Counted from the first letter of the stretch, positions 1 through 7,444 are shown. The stretch: DNA of 40,686 bases from Ectothiorhodospiraceae bacterium (GCA_020831845.1 JAFIFV010000124.1:1-40686), one strand, 5' to 3'. Made by a program: numbers and translations. The notes: generated by a model not told the origin, from the letters alone.

Positions 1-224
1 GCCGGCAGGATCCGCCGGGCGCGGCGCTCGTAGAATCGGCGCAGACTGAAACGGCCCCGCTCCAGATCAGTGATGATGATGGTGGTGATCAGGTATCCGC
101 TGATCACGAAGAATACGTCGACGCCGACATACCCTCCGGAGAACAGGCTGAAGCCAGCGTGAAACAGGATGACGGCAAGCACCGCAATGGCACGAAGGCC
201 GTCAATCTCCGGGCGGTATGTCAT
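1..224 (-). CDS. Acyltransferase 3 family protein (OafA/YrhL type), N-terminal part
   Basis: The minus strand from an ATG at 224 reads [20 protein letters not shown] and continues [26 protein letters not shown], then an arginine-rich stretch [12 protein letters not shown]. This is the hallmark N-terminus of membrane-bound acyltransferase-3 enzymes: the R-P-E-I-D-G-L-R motif, first transmembrane helix, a G-G-(F/Y)[11 protein letters not shown](Y/F)-L-I motif, and the R-R-x-R-R-I-x-P segment. Family members O-acylate surface polysaccharides such as LPS O-antigen at the inner membrane. Only about 74 codons lie in the window; the rest runs off the left edge, so integrity and substrate cannot be judged. 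In-frame GTG codons lie just upstream at 230 and 236, but the family consensus starts close to the ATG. Confidence 0.9.
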   Translation of the reverse strand, partial: MTYRPEIDGLRAIAVLAVILFHAGFSLFSGGYVGVDVFFVISGYLITTIIITDLERGRFSLRRFYERRARRILP

Positions 225-643
225 ACCCACACTCACGAGTGCCGAGAAAGTTAGTCGAGTAACTTCAACTGGTGACCACCTGGTCTGTCCTCAGTAATCC
301 GTTGCAAGGCGGACCGCATTTGGGTTTAGGGCGCAGTTGCCGGCGGGAGGAGACACCATCTGAGCATGGAGATGGGCGAACGCTTTGTCAGTGCGGTCGC
401 ACACCTGATCAAAGCATGGGAGTGGGAGAGGACACCCACAAACTGAAGGACGCGGCAACCTGATCTTGCGAGGATGATCGGCAGCACCCTGTGGACGAAA
501 GACCTGCGACGCCCCGGCCCCACCGCGTCCCCCTCACCCTGAGCAGCAGTGCTCGAACCCGGAGACTCGACATGGATGAACAGCAACTCCTTTGCTTTAT
601 GGACCGGCGCAATTGAAGACCGCTTCCGTGAACGGGGTCCTTG
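225..643. other. Gene-poor stretch upstream of the cassette-like region
   Basis: No reading frame here on either strand has a convincing start, ribosome-binding site and protein-like composition. The short frames at 272-463 and 326-612 look like chance frames. The stretch contains the promoter region of the acyltransferase gene and leads into the attC-like repeat at 644. It could be a decayed or ORF-less gene cassette, but that is only inference from position. Confidence 0.4.
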
Positions 644-714
644 CTTTAACCAGTAGGTGAAGCCGAACGGTACTCCGCTGCGCTTCGTCCCGGCCGTTTG
701 CTATGACGTTAGGC
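644..714 (+). repeat. attC-like structured repeat, site A (candidate)
   Basis: The 71-bp segment begins CTTTAAC (6 of 7 to the integron RYYYAAC core) and ends GTTAGGC, a perfect GTTRRRY core. Imperfect inner arms GCCGAACGG (662-670) and CCGTTTGC (694-701) flank a loop with a CTCCGCTGCGCTTCG stretch of the kind common in attC loops. The downstream gene starts about 125 bp later. The arms are imperfect, so this is a candidate only. Confidence 0.4.
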
Positions 715-838
715 CTCTCTCACGTTATCGTCGATTCCGTACGGTGTCATTCGACAACCAGATGGGGCCAGAGATCATTCGAAATCACATGCTGGAAGTC
801 CGGCTCCATTGCGAATCTTTCATCATCGAGGCATGAAG

Positions 839-1501
839 ATGACACGAGTACGCGTTGAGAGCTTCACCATCTCGCTTGACGGATACGGAGCAGGTCCGAA
901 TCAAGGCATCGACAATCCACTCGGTGTTGGCGGAGAGGATCTGCACCAGTGGTTAATCCCAACACGCACCTTACAGCGCACCTTGTTCGGCAAGGAGGAC
1001 GGCACGACCGGGGTTGACGAAGAGTTCGCCGCGCGTGGCTTCCAGAATATTGGGGCCTGGATCCTTGGGAGGAACATGTTCGGACCCGTTCGTGGTCCCT
1101 GGCCGGACATGAACTGGAAAGGCTGGTGGGGGGACAATCCACCCTATCACTGTCCAGCCTTCGTCTTGACCCATCATCCGCGTCCACCCATCGAGATGGA
1201 AGGCGACACGACGTTCCACTTCATCACGGGAGGCATTCGCGAGGCTCTCGACCGTGCACGCGAGGCGGCCGGCGGACTGGACGTGCGGATCGGCGGTGGG
1301 TCGAATACGATCCAGCAGTATCTGCGTGAGGGCCTTATAGATGAACTGCATATTGCGATCGCACCGGTCCTGCTCGGCGGGGGAGAACGGCTGTTCGAAG
1401 GGGTTGACTTGCGGGCTCTGGGATACGAGTGCGTTGAGTTTGTAGCTTCGGAGAAAGCCACGCATGTTGTTCTGCAGCGCCAAAGTCGCACGGACGCCTA
1501 G
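839..1501 (+). CDS. Dihydrofolate reductase/RibD C-terminal family protein
   Basis: A 220-residue protein of the RibD_C/dihydrofolate-reductase fold (PF01872-type). It begins with the beta-strand MTRVRVESFTISLDGYGAG and has the ILGRNMF motif (about residues 75-81, the equivalent of GRxTFE), IGGGSNTIQQYL (about 153-164, NADPH-binding) and DELHIAIAPVLLGGGERLF (about 171-189). Enzymes of this family use NADPH to reduce pterin- or flavin-precursor-like or unknown substrates; the true substrate is unknown. The ATG at 839 has GAGG seven bases upstream; an ATG at 833 is possible but its spacing is too short. The stop codon falls inside the start of an attC-like repeat, as in integron cassettes, where genes of this family are common. 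Not trimethoprim-type DHFR by length or motif. Confidence 0.82.
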   Translation: MTRVRVESFTISLDGYGAGPNQGIDNPLGVGGEDLHQWLIPTRTLQRTLFGKEDGTTGVDEEFAARGFQNIGAWILGRNMFGPVRGPWPDMNWKGWWGDNPPYHCPAFVLTHHPRPPIEMEGDTTFHFITGGIREALDRAREAAGGLDVRIGGGSNTIQQYLREGLIDELHIAIAPVLLGGGERLFEGVDLRALGYECVEFVASEKATHVVLQRQSRTDA

Positions 1502-1567
1502 CAAGCGCAGTCACGGCGATGGCTTTTTCGTTGTGACCTCGCCCGCTGAACTTGGGTGTTATAGGCC
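1496..1567 (+). repeat. attC-like structured repeat, site B (candidate)
   Basis: The 72-bp segment starts GCCTAGC, overlapping the TAG stop of the DHFR-family gene, and ends GTTATAGGC. Outer arms GCCTA and TAGGC pair perfectly and inner arms GTCAC (1510-1514) and GTGAC (1532-1536) pair around a T-rich loop. The right half (GCTGAACTTGGGTGTTATAGGC in two parts) resembles the usual GCTTAACT...GTTAGGC end of attC sites. Its halves also resemble site C after the next gene: both carry AGCAAG...CGCAG...CGATGGC and GCCCGCTGAA. Confidence 0.45.
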
Positions 1568-1638
1568 TGGTCAATTTCCGGGCTGAGTCTATTCCAATAT
1601 GGTTTGGGCAAATTCATACTTTTCAGGAGGGCGTGGCT

Positions 1639-1860
1639 TTGGTCGATATAGTCTTGGAATCAACGATCAAATGTCCAAACTGTGGCCACCAGAAAACGGA
1701 AACCATGCCTACCGACTCATGCCAGTATTTTTACGAGTGTGAGTCTTGCCATGTTTTACTGAAGCCCAAGCATGGAGACTGCTGTGTCTTTTGTTCATAC
1801 GGCACAGTGTCGTGCCCACCAATTCAACAAGGGTCAGGGTGTTGTGCCCCTGACCCATAA
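1639..1860 (+). CDS. GDCCVxC-type small cysteine-rich protein (Cys form)
   Basis: A protein of about 73 residues rich in cysteine pairs: CPNCGH near the N-terminus, YECESCHVLLKPK, then GDCCVFCSYGTVSCPP. It matches the small family named for the GDCCVxC motif, in which some members carry selenocysteine at one Cys; here all positions are Cys (TGC/TGT). The paired Cys-x2-Cys motifs suggest a zinc-ribbon-like or redox/metal-binding fold; biochemical role unknown. I prefer the TTG at 1639, which has AGGAGG at 1625-1630 with eight-base spacing; a GTG at 1633 is too close, and the upstream in-frame extension to 1552 runs through the attC-like repeat. The stop overlaps the next repeat. The AT-richer codon use differs from neighbours, consistent with acquisition as a cassette. 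Confidence 0.75.
   Translation: MVDIVLESTIKCPNCGHQKTETMPTDSCQYFYECESCHVLLKPKHGDCCVFCSYGTVSCPPIQQGSGCCAPDP
1831..1856. repeat. Perfect 9-bp inverted repeat at the 3' end of the GDCCVxC gene
   Basis: GGGTCAGGG (1831-1839) pairs perfectly with CCCTGACCC (1848-1856) around an 8-base loop. It lies in the last codons of the small cysteine protein and encodes part of its tail. It may act as a transcription attenuator or be a REP-like repeat that has been translated; there is no T-run after it. Confidence 0.5.
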
Positions 1861-1934
1861 GCAAGTCGCAGCAGTACGGGGCCGATGGCCGCCGGACTGG
1901 CCTTGCCCGCTGAAACCGGACACTGTCATACGCC
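1855..1934 (+). repeat. attC-like structured repeat, site C (candidate, degenerate)
   Basis: This 80-bp segment begins at the TAA stop of the GDCCVxC gene and shares segments with site B in the same order: AGCAAG, CGCAG, CGATGGC, then GCCCGCTGAA near its right end. Its end, GTCATACGC, is a poor match to the GTTRRRY core. It is called mainly by its similarity and equivalent position to site B. Confidence 0.35.
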
Positions 1935-1960
1935 GCGTCTTCTGGCTTCCCAGGCTCTGA

Positions 1961-2887
1961 TCAAATCCCCCGCCGGTCCATCACCGGCGCATGCTGCCCC
2001 ATCAGCTCCGCGATCCAGTCGATGAACACGCGTAGTTTCGCGCTCACATGCCGGTTCGGCGGAAACGCCACGTACAACGGCATCGGATCCAGGCGCCAGT
2101 CATCGAACAAGCGCAGCAGTTCGCCGCGGGCCAGGTGTTCCCTGGCCACGTATTCCGGTAGCCAGAGCACCCCCATGCCGGCCAGACCGGCTGCGAGGTA
2201 GGCGTTGCCGTCGTCCACCGCGATCACGTAGCGACCCTGCAGTTTGACGCTCTCGCCGCTACGGTGCAGGGCGTAGGGGGAAACCTTGCCGGCCCGTGTC
2301 CAGGTGAAGCCCACGATGTAATGCCGGGGGTCTGCAAGGTCCTGCGGATGGGAGGGTGAGCCGACGCTTTCCAGATAGCTGGGTGCGGCGTACACCCCCA
2401 ACTGCAGGTCGCCCACGCGCCGGGCCATCAGGGACAGGTCGGTGAGTTCGCCGCCGCGCACCACGCAGTCCACGCTCTCGTCGATGATGTCCACCATGCG
2501 ATCGCTCACGCCCATGTCCAGTTGGATGTCGGGATACCGGGCGTGGAACGCAGGCAGGGCGGGTATCAGGATCATGCGGGCCAGGGGGCTGGGAACATCC
2601 ACCCGCAGCCGGCCCCGGGGCGATGCGGAGGCGCCGGACAGGCTGGTCTCGGCGTCGTCCATGTCGGCCAGCAGCCGTACGACACGCTCGTAGTAGACGG
2701 CACCCTCGGCGGTGACGTTGACCTTGCGGGTGGTGCGGTTGAGCAGCTTGACGCGCAACCGGGCCTCCAGCTGCTGCACCAGTTGCGTCACGCTGGTCTT
2801 GCTGATGTGCAGCGTCTCGGCCGCCTTGGTGAAGCTGCCGGTTTCCACTACCCGGGCGAATGCCTGCATGGCACTGAAACGGTCCAT
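1961..2887 (-). CDS. LysR family transcriptional regulator
   Basis: A 308-residue LysR-type regulator. The N-terminal winged helix-turn-helix is clear (MDRFSAMQAFARVVETGSFT..AAETLHISKTSVTQLVQQLE, residues 1-45), followed by LNRTTRKVNVTAEG, the linker helix and a periplasmic-binding-like effector domain from about residue 90. The RTTRKV and MQAFARVVE pattern places it in the CrgA/PA3398-like branch. The ATG at 2887 has GGAG five bases upstream; the longer frame to 2926 would run through the operator and is rejected. It is divergent from a RidA-family gene, and a TGTTTG-N7-CAAACA palindrome lies between them, so it likely regulates itself and that gene. Effector unknown. Confidence 0.95.
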   Translation of the reverse strand: MDRFSAMQAFARVVETGSFTKAAETLHISKTSVTQLVQQLEARLRVKLLNRTTRKVNVTAEGAVYYERVVRLLADMDDAETSLSGASASPRGRLRVDVPSPLARMILIPALPAFHARYPDIQLDMGVSDRMVDIIDESVDCVVRGGELTDLSLMARRVGDLQLGVYAAPSYLESVGSPSHPQDLADPRHYIVGFTWTRAGKVSPYALHRSGESVKLQGRYVIAVDDGNAYLAAGLAGMGVLWLPEYVAREHLARGELLRLFDDWRLDPMPLYVAFPPNRHVSAKLRVFIDWIAELMGQHAPVMDRRGI

Positions 2888-2910
2888 TTCTGCTCCGGCG
2901 ATTCCCTGAT

Positions 2911-2929
2911 TGTTTGGATTATACAAACA
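2911..2929. promoter_or_regulatory. Probable LysR operator between the regulator and ridA-like gene
   Basis: TGTTTG (2911-2916), seven bases GATTATA, then CAAACA (2924-2929): a perfect 6+6 inverted repeat of the T-N11-A style used by LysR-type regulators. It lies 23 bp upstream of the regulator's start codon and about 100 bp upstream of the divergent gene. Confidence 0.6.
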
Positions 2930-3027
2930 GTGTTGCCCGGGATTGCGCGTTTATCCGCCTGCGCCGGCTATCTAAGGTATGTCCATCTATGGTTCGGGTC
3001 GGCTTCGACCCATTGAAGGAGATACCC

Positions 3028-3432
3028 ATGGCACAGCGTGACGTTGTTTTCCCACCCCGGCGCCAGGCGCTTTACGACCGTAATCGCTATTCCCCGGCAA
3101 TCCGCGCCAATGGCCTGCTGTTTGTATCGGGCCAGGTCGGCAGCCTCGACGACGGCTCCCCCGAGCCGGACCTGGAAAAGCAGGTGCGGCAGGCATTCGA
3201 GAATCTGAATGCAGTTCTCGGGGCGGCCGGTTGCACGTTCGATGACGTGATCGACGTCACCGTGTTCATGGTCGAACCCGAGTCGAAGTTTGAAAGGATC
3301 TGGAAGGTGGTGCCCGAGTACTGGGGCGATGCGCCACATCCCACGTTGACCGCTGTCGGGGTGACGTGGCTCTACGGGTACGACTTCGAGATCAAGGTGG
3401 TCGCAAAGCTGCCGGAAGCCGCGCAAGGCTGA
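3028..3432 (+). CDS. RidA/YjgF/YER057c family protein
   Basis: A 134-residue protein with the RidA fold: RYSPAIRANGLLFVSGQVG (about 20-39), the E-x-Q-x2-Q-A-F-E-N-L segment, and C-T-F-D-D-V-I-D-V-T-V-F (about 70-81), ending PTLTAVGVTWLYGYDFEIKVVA. RidA enzymes hydrolyse reactive enamine/imine intermediates to ketoacids plus ammonia. The canonical catalytic Arg near residue 105 (in IPARSxV) is not evident; the equivalent stretch reads HPTLTAVGVTW, so this may be a non-RidA subfamily with a different reaction. The ATG at 3028 has AAGGAG about seven bases upstream. It is divergent from the LysR gene, its probable regulator. Confidence 0.9.
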   Translation: MAQRDVVFPPRRQALYDRNRYSPAIRANGLLFVSGQVGSLDDGSPEPDLEKQVRQAFENLNAVLGAAGCTFDDVIDVTVFMVEPESKFERIWKVVPEYWGDAPHPTLTAVGVTWLYGYDFEIKVVAKLPEAAQG

Positions 3433-3537
3433 TGCTCTCTGGTTCGCGATCAGGTATGCCGCAGAGGCGTTGGACACAGCCGGTAGGCTTTTGGCTATAT
3501 ACGATGTCGGGGATCGCGATTCGAGACGAGGACTGTC

Positions 3538-3927
3538 ATGCACCCGGACACTCGGAAGTACAACGCCGCCCAGGCGCCCGATGACCAGGAGGTCTGCGAT
3601 CTCCTGGCGCAGGAAATCGACCGGGTTTTGCCCGAGGCGGAGAACAAGATCTGGCACGCCCATCCGGTATGGTTCCTGGACGGTAATCCCATTGTTGGAT
3701 ACAGCAAGCTGAAGAACTGCGTCCGGCTGCTTTTCTGGAGTGGTCAGTCCTTCGACGAGGAAGGGCTGAATGCGGAGGGCAGTTTCAAGGCTGCCGAGGC
3801 CCGCTACACGGCCGCCGATCAGGTGGACACCCAGCACCTGCAGCGCTGGCTGGCAAAAGCGCGGGACATCCAGTGGGACTACAAGAACATCACCCGCCGC
3901 AAGGGCAAGCTGGAGCGGCTGAAGTGA
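3538..3927 (+). CDS. DUF1801 domain protein
   Basis: A 129-residue cytosolic protein resembling the DUF1801/YdhG family: an N-terminal helix pair with LAQEIDRVLPEAENKIWHAHPVWFLDGNPIVGY (about residues 22-55), then a beta-strand LRLLFW-like segment VRLLFWSG, and a basic C-terminus RRKGKLERLK. Family members are small proteins with a cysteine-free alpha/beta fold whose function is mostly unknown; some have been linked to intracellular iron handling. It stands alone 105 bp after the RidA-like gene on the same strand; the ATG at 3538 follows a weak GAGGA. Confidence 0.8.
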   Translation: MHPDTRKYNAAQAPDDQEVCDLLAQEIDRVLPEAENKIWHAHPVWFLDGNPIVGYSKLKNCVRLLFWSGQSFDEEGLNAEGSFKAAEARYTAADQVDTQHLQRWLAKARDIQWDYKNITRRKGKLERLK

Positions 3928-3976
3928 AGACCACCGATGCCGCGACCCGGCGGGCTGCCTGAGCCATCCAGACGGG

Positions 3977-4564
3977 TCATCCGCCCTTCACGTTTTTCAC
4001 TGATGTGATGATCAGCGCCGCCAGTTCGTCGCCAACCTGGGTGATGCAGTTGGTGCTCCGTTCGCTGCGGGCCATGATCAGAGCGCCTTCCAGGCTGGCA
4101 ACGATCATTCTTGCCAGCCGCCCTGCACGCTTCGGCTTCAGGCCCGCCTTGATGAGCGCCTCGCGGTAGAGGTCCATCCACTCGTCGAAGGCCGCCTGAC
4201 ATGCGTCGGCCAGTTCCGAGTCGGCACCGGGGCCGTCCAGCACGATCGGCGCAACCGGGCAACCGAAGGCGTAGTTGGAATCCGTCATCTCTCCGGCCGC
4301 CGCCTGGAAGAAGGACTGCACCCCGGCGGCAGGGTGCTTCGCGTTCGCCAGACATTCCCGCAATATGCGCGTGGCCTCATCGATGCCGGCGCGCATGGCT
4401 TCCAGCACCAGGGCCTCCTTGCCACCGGGGAAGTGGAAATACAGCGACCCGCGCGGCGCACCGCTTTCGTTGAGGATGTCGCTGAGGCTGACGCCGTGCA
4501 GGCCGCGCGTCTGTATGAGGCGTGCGGTGGTTTCGATCATCCGGGCACGGGTATCTCTGCTCAT
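3977..4564 (-). CDS. TetR/AcrR family regulator (YxaF/LmrA-like)
   Basis: A 195-residue TetR repressor. The DNA-binding domain fills residues 1-50: RARMIETTARLIQTRGLHGVSLSDILNESGAPRGSLYFHFPGGKEAL. The G-A-P-R-G-S-L-Y-F-H-F-P-G-G-K-E signature and the C-terminal C-P-V-A-P-I-V-L-D and SLEGALIMARSER segments are those of the YxaF/LmrA-type subgroup, which often represses a neighbouring flavin reductase, efflux or modification gene. It is divergent from a methyltransferase gene, with two tandem GACGATCGGT repeats in the 86-bp gap. Likely an autorepressor that also controls the methyltransferase; ligand unknown. Confidence 0.95.
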   Translation of the reverse strand: MSRDTRARMIETTARLIQTRGLHGVSLSDILNESGAPRGSLYFHFPGGKEALVLEAMRAGIDEATRILRECLANAKHPAAGVQSFFQAAAGEMTDSNYAFGCPVAPIVLDGPGADSELADACQAAFDEWMDLYREALIKAGLKPKRAGRLARMIVASLEGALIMARSERSTNCITQVGDELAALIITSVKNVKGG

Positions 4565-4592
4565 GCTTCCCTTACTATCAGGTTTGACGAAA

Positions 4593-4631
4593 TATGACGA
4601 TCGGTCTATATATTATGACGATCGGTTTACA
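4593..4631. promoter_or_regulatory. Tandem TetR operator candidates
   Basis: Two near-identical 18-bp elements, 4593-4610 and 4614-4631, each TATGACGATCGGT followed by TT/CT and A/T-rich bases, start 21 bp apart (two helical turns). Each has a CGATCG core with GAC/GGTC flanks, typical of imperfect TetR palindromes. They lie between the divergent TetR and methyltransferase starts and would overlap the promoter of the latter. Confidence 0.65.
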
Positions 4632-4650
4632 TAGCCAATCGGAGGCAGTC

Positions 4651-5481
4651 ATGACAGACCATCAGCCAATCACCGAGCGGCAGGGGCGTGTGAAACCCCA
4701 TCATGAGGATGCCGCGCGTACCTGGGGCTTGGGCGGTCGGGACTACGACCACGTCAGTTTCGGGGTTTCGGATGCCATTGCCCACGCCATCCAGCGCCTT
4801 TCCCCCAAACCCGGTCAGCGCATCCTGGACGTGGCCACCGGCACCGGGTGGACGGCTCGCAACGTCGCCGCACTCGGCGCCCAGGTGACGGGTGTCGACA
4901 TTGCGCCGGAGCTGCTGCAGGCCGCGGAGGAGCTGTCCGCGAACATAGAGCCGCGCATCAGCTATCAGGCGGCGGACGCCGAGGAACTGCCGTTTGCAGA
5001 CGCCAGCTTCGATGGCGTGATCTCCACGTTCGGCGTGATGTTCGCGGCGCAGCAGCAACAGGCCGCGAGCGAACTCGGCCGGGTGTGTCGGCCGGGAGGG
5101 CGGCTTGCACTGGTGGTCTGGGCGCCGGACGGTGCGGTGGCGGATTTCTTCGGGGTGATCGGCAAGCATGGCGACGCGCCTCCGCCCGAGCCCTCGCCGC
5201 TGGCCTGGGGAGATCCCGATCACGCGCGTCAACTGCTGGGCAGGGATTTCGACCTGTGGTTCGAGCGCGGCGTCAACAACCACTACTTCGACAACGTCGA
5301 GGATGTCTGGAACTGGTACGCCCGCGGCTTCGGGCCGATGAAGAGCGTCATCGAGCAGCTTCCCGAAGCGCGACAGGCGGCGTTCAAGGAGGACGTGGAC
5401 CAGTACCACGGCAAGTTCGCCACCGACGCCGGGCTGCACATCCAGCGTGAATACCTGGTGGTCATCGGGCGACGGAAGTAG
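4651..5481 (+). CDS. Class I SAM-dependent methyltransferase
   Basis: A 276-residue methyltransferase of the Methyltransf_11 type. Motif I is ILDVATGTGWTARNVAALGAQVTGVDIAPELL (about 58-90, SAM glycine loop and acidic residue), motif II is DAEELPFADASFDGVISTFGVMFA (about 112-135) and motif III CRPGGRLALVVWAP (about 149-162). The acceptor substrate cannot be inferred from sequence; UbiE/COQ5-like small-molecule methylation is likely. GGAGG lies at 4641-4645 before the ATG at 4651; an upstream in-frame start at 4594 would lie within the operator and is rejected. It is probably under control of the divergent TetR repressor. Confidence 0.93.
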   Translation: MTDHQPITERQGRVKPHHEDAARTWGLGGRDYDHVSFGVSDAIAHAIQRLSPKPGQRILDVATGTGWTARNVAALGAQVTGVDIAPELLQAAEELSANIEPRISYQAADAEELPFADASFDGVISTFGVMFAAQQQQAASELGRVCRPGGRLALVVWAPDGAVADFFGVIGKHGDAPPPEPSPLAWGDPDHARQLLGRDFDLWFERGVNNHYFDNVEDVWNWYARGFGPMKSVIEQLPEARQAAFKEDVDQYHGKFATDAGLHIQREYLVVIGRRK

Positions 5482-5535
5482 CTGCTTCGACCGGCTGGCG
5501 CCCGCGACGCGATCCGTGGCTTCGGATGCCGCGCC

Positions 5536-5865
5536 CTAGGAAACGACCAACTGCAGGACAGCGAACATCGCCACCCCGCCGATCACCGTCAGCGCGATAC
5601 TGCGGGTGACAGCCGCGATGGCCAGGGCGCCGATTCCTGCCAGCACGTGGGGCAGGGACCAGGTGATGCCGGGGCTCTCGCCCACCAGCAGAAGCTGGTC
5701 CGCGAGCAGTGCCGCGATGACGGCGATGGGGATATAGGTCAGCCATTCCTCCACCAGGCGCGGCAGCCGGATGACCTGCGCCAGCACCAGCGGCAGCACG
5801 CGCGGCACGATGGTCACCGCCATGCAGGCCAGGATCATGAGCAAGATCTCGGGGCGGACGGTCAT
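5536..5865 (-). CDS. azlD: AzlD family branched-chain amino acid exporter small subunit
   Basis: A 109-residue membrane protein with three to four hydrophobic helices, in the AzlD family (PF05437). The characteristic TIVPRVLPLVL segment (about 19-29) is followed by EEWLTYIPIAVIAALL. With AzlC it forms a two-component inner-membrane permease for export of branched-chain amino acids, as in Bacillus AzlCD and E. coli YgaZH. Its start overlaps the stop of azlC by 4 bp, so the two are translationally coupled. Confidence 0.92.
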   Translation of the reverse strand: MTVRPEILLMILACMAVTIVPRVLPLVLAQVIRLPRLVEEWLTYIPIAVIAALLADQLLLVGESPGITWSLPHVLAGIGALAIAAVTRSIALTVIGGVAMFAVLQLVVS

Positions 5866-6590
5866 GCGGTTTCATCCCTCGTGCTGTCGTTCCGTTGCAT
5901 GCCCAGTATCAGGCCCACAGTGGCGGCCGTGACCGTGGTCAGGACCAGGTTCAGTGCGTGCGGTCGCCAGTAATCCAGCATCACCATCAGGGTTGCCGCC
6001 AGCACGGCGACGATAATGCCCACGTGGCGACTCTCCAGGCGGCTGCGGATCTGCCCCACCAACAGTGCGGCGAACATGCCCGCCAGTGCGAACTCCAGCC
6101 CCAGCGCGTCGATGGCACCGGCCATGGAGCCCAGAACGGCACCGGTGACGTTCCCCGTGCACCATGCGAGATAAGACGCCACGTTGAGCCCGATCATCCA
6201 GGCGGCGTAGCGCAGTCGGCTACCCATCAGCCCGCTGGCCAGGGCGAAGGTCTCGTCGGTGAGCTGTGCGCCAATGAGGAACCGGGCGCCCGGCGAGTGA
6301 TGCCGAACCCGCGGCGACAACGCCGTGGAATAAAGCAGGTGCCGCAGGTTCACCAGGAACACGGTGCTGACCAGTACCGTGAAGGCTCCGGTGTACAGGT
6401 CCGCGAACACGAACTGGGCGGAGCCGGCGAACAGCAGCAGGGACAGCAGGCCCACTTCCGCCGGGCTCAGCCCGGCCTCTGCGCCCACCACGCCGGCGGC
6501 GAGGCCGATGCCAAGATAGGCGACGGCGACGGGTGACGATGCCTGCATGCCTTGCACGGCGGCTTTCCAGGTGGAGATGGTTTGTTGCAT
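5862..6590 (-). CDS. azlC: AzlC family branched-chain amino acid permease large subunit
   Basis: A 242-residue polytopic inner-membrane protein of the AzlC/YgaZ family (PF03591): SSPVAVAYLGIGLAAGVVGAEAGLSPAEVGLLSLLLFAGSAQF (about 18-60), then LVNLRHLLYSTALSP (about 79-93) and QLTDETFAL, all family landmarks. With the overlapping AzlD partner it should export valine, leucine or related amino acids. No regulator gene is adjacent. The ATG at 6590 is the only good start; a further 175 bp to the next gene shows no additional frame. Confidence 0.94.
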   Translation of the reverse strand: MQQTISTWKAAVQGMQASSPVAVAYLGIGLAAGVVGAEAGLSPAEVGLLSLLLFAGSAQFVFADLYTGAFTVLVSTVFLVNLRHLLYSTALSPRVRHHSPGARFLIGAQLTDETFALASGLMGSRLRYAAWMIGLNVASYLAWCTGNVTGAVLGSMAGAIDALGLEFALAGMFAALLVGQIRSRLESRHVGIIVAVLAATLMVMLDYWRPHALNLVLTTVTAATVGLILGMQRNDSTRDETA

Positions 6591-6769
6591 GAAGCCCTCT
6601 GCGATGGAATCTACAAGCGGACGATATCGGGATCAGTGGCGGGCGGTCTCGAGTGTTCTTGCACCTTGCCAGGCCTCCCTTCCTCGGTCATCACATGCCA
6701 TTGTAATGGCACTCGGAGCCGCGATGGCTTCCGACTTCCAGGGACGTAGGTGTTGAAGAGCGAATTGTC

Positions 6770-7408
6770 ATGAAGCGAATTATCGGTCTTTTCCTGCTCG
6801 GGCTGGCAACCCTGCTACCGGGTGTGTTGCTGCTCTATGCCATAGGCTGGCTGGTGCTGGGTGGCGAGCGATTGCTGGGCCGCTGGCTGGCGGTCTGGCT
6901 GCCGGAAGGTGCGTATCTGCCCGGCATGGGGCTGCTGGCCGTCGTGCTGCTGGTGCTGCTCACCGGCCTGCTGGCACGCAGTTGGATCGGGCCGCCCGCC
7001 GGCCGCTGGATATCCGCCCGCATCGGTGAAATCCCGGTGCTCGGGCGTCTCTATCTCAGCCTGCGCGCCGCCGCCCGGCGCCTCTCCGGGGACCGGCCCA
7101 CGGCGTTCGCCGAGGTGGTGTTCGTGCCCATCCCCGAAGGCGGCGGCCGTCTGGGTCTGGTCGCCGAGCGCCAGCCGCTGCGATGCACCGCGAAAGGCCC
7201 GGCGCTGATACCCGTGTACTTCCCGGCCGCCTTCCAACCCGGTGGCGTCCTGGAACTGCTCCCGGAAGAGCGCCTGGAACCCTCCCACATGACCGTGGAC
7301 CAGGCCATGAGCCTGATCCTGAGCGGTGGTTTGGTGACCGGAAGTGACGACAGGCCGGATGATGGAGAAGGTGCGTCGCCGCAAGGAGGACGCCCTTCCG
7401 CGCGCTGA
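6770..7408 (+). CDS. DUF502 family membrane protein
   Basis: A 212-residue protein with two N-terminal transmembrane helices (about residues 3-28 and 49-69) followed by the DUF502 soluble part: RIGEIPVLGRLYLSLRAAARRL, AFAEVVFVPIPEGGGRLGLVAER, then ALIPVYFPAAFQPGGVLELLPEERLEP and the VDQAMSLILSGGLV motif near the C-terminus. That order and motif set is typical of DUF502 (PF04367), a family of unknown function whose members run about 200 residues. The tail after residue 195 is a low-complexity hydrophilic stretch. Confidence 0.88.
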   Translation: MKRIIGLFLLGLATLLPGVLLLYAIGWLVLGGERLLGRWLAVWLPEGAYLPGMGLLAVVLLVLLTGLLARSWIGPPAGRWISARIGEIPVLGRLYLSLRAAARRLSGDRPTAFAEVVFVPIPEGGGRLGLVAERQPLRCTAKGPALIPVYFPAAFQPGGVLELLPEERLEPSHMTVDQAMSLILSGGLVTGSDDRPDDGEGASPQGGRPSAR

Positions 7409-7444
7409 GGGCGACTGATCTCCAGCGGCAGAGGACCCAGCGGA

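Noticed and set aside
272..612. Short frames of 63-86 codons on both strands before the attC-like repeat
   Set aside because: No ribosome-binding site or recognisable composition, and they overlap each other on opposite strands.
644..1934. Firm call of an integron
   Set aside because: No integrase, attI or clear secondary-structure computation is available, and sites B and C deviate from the core consensus, so only candidate repeats are reported.
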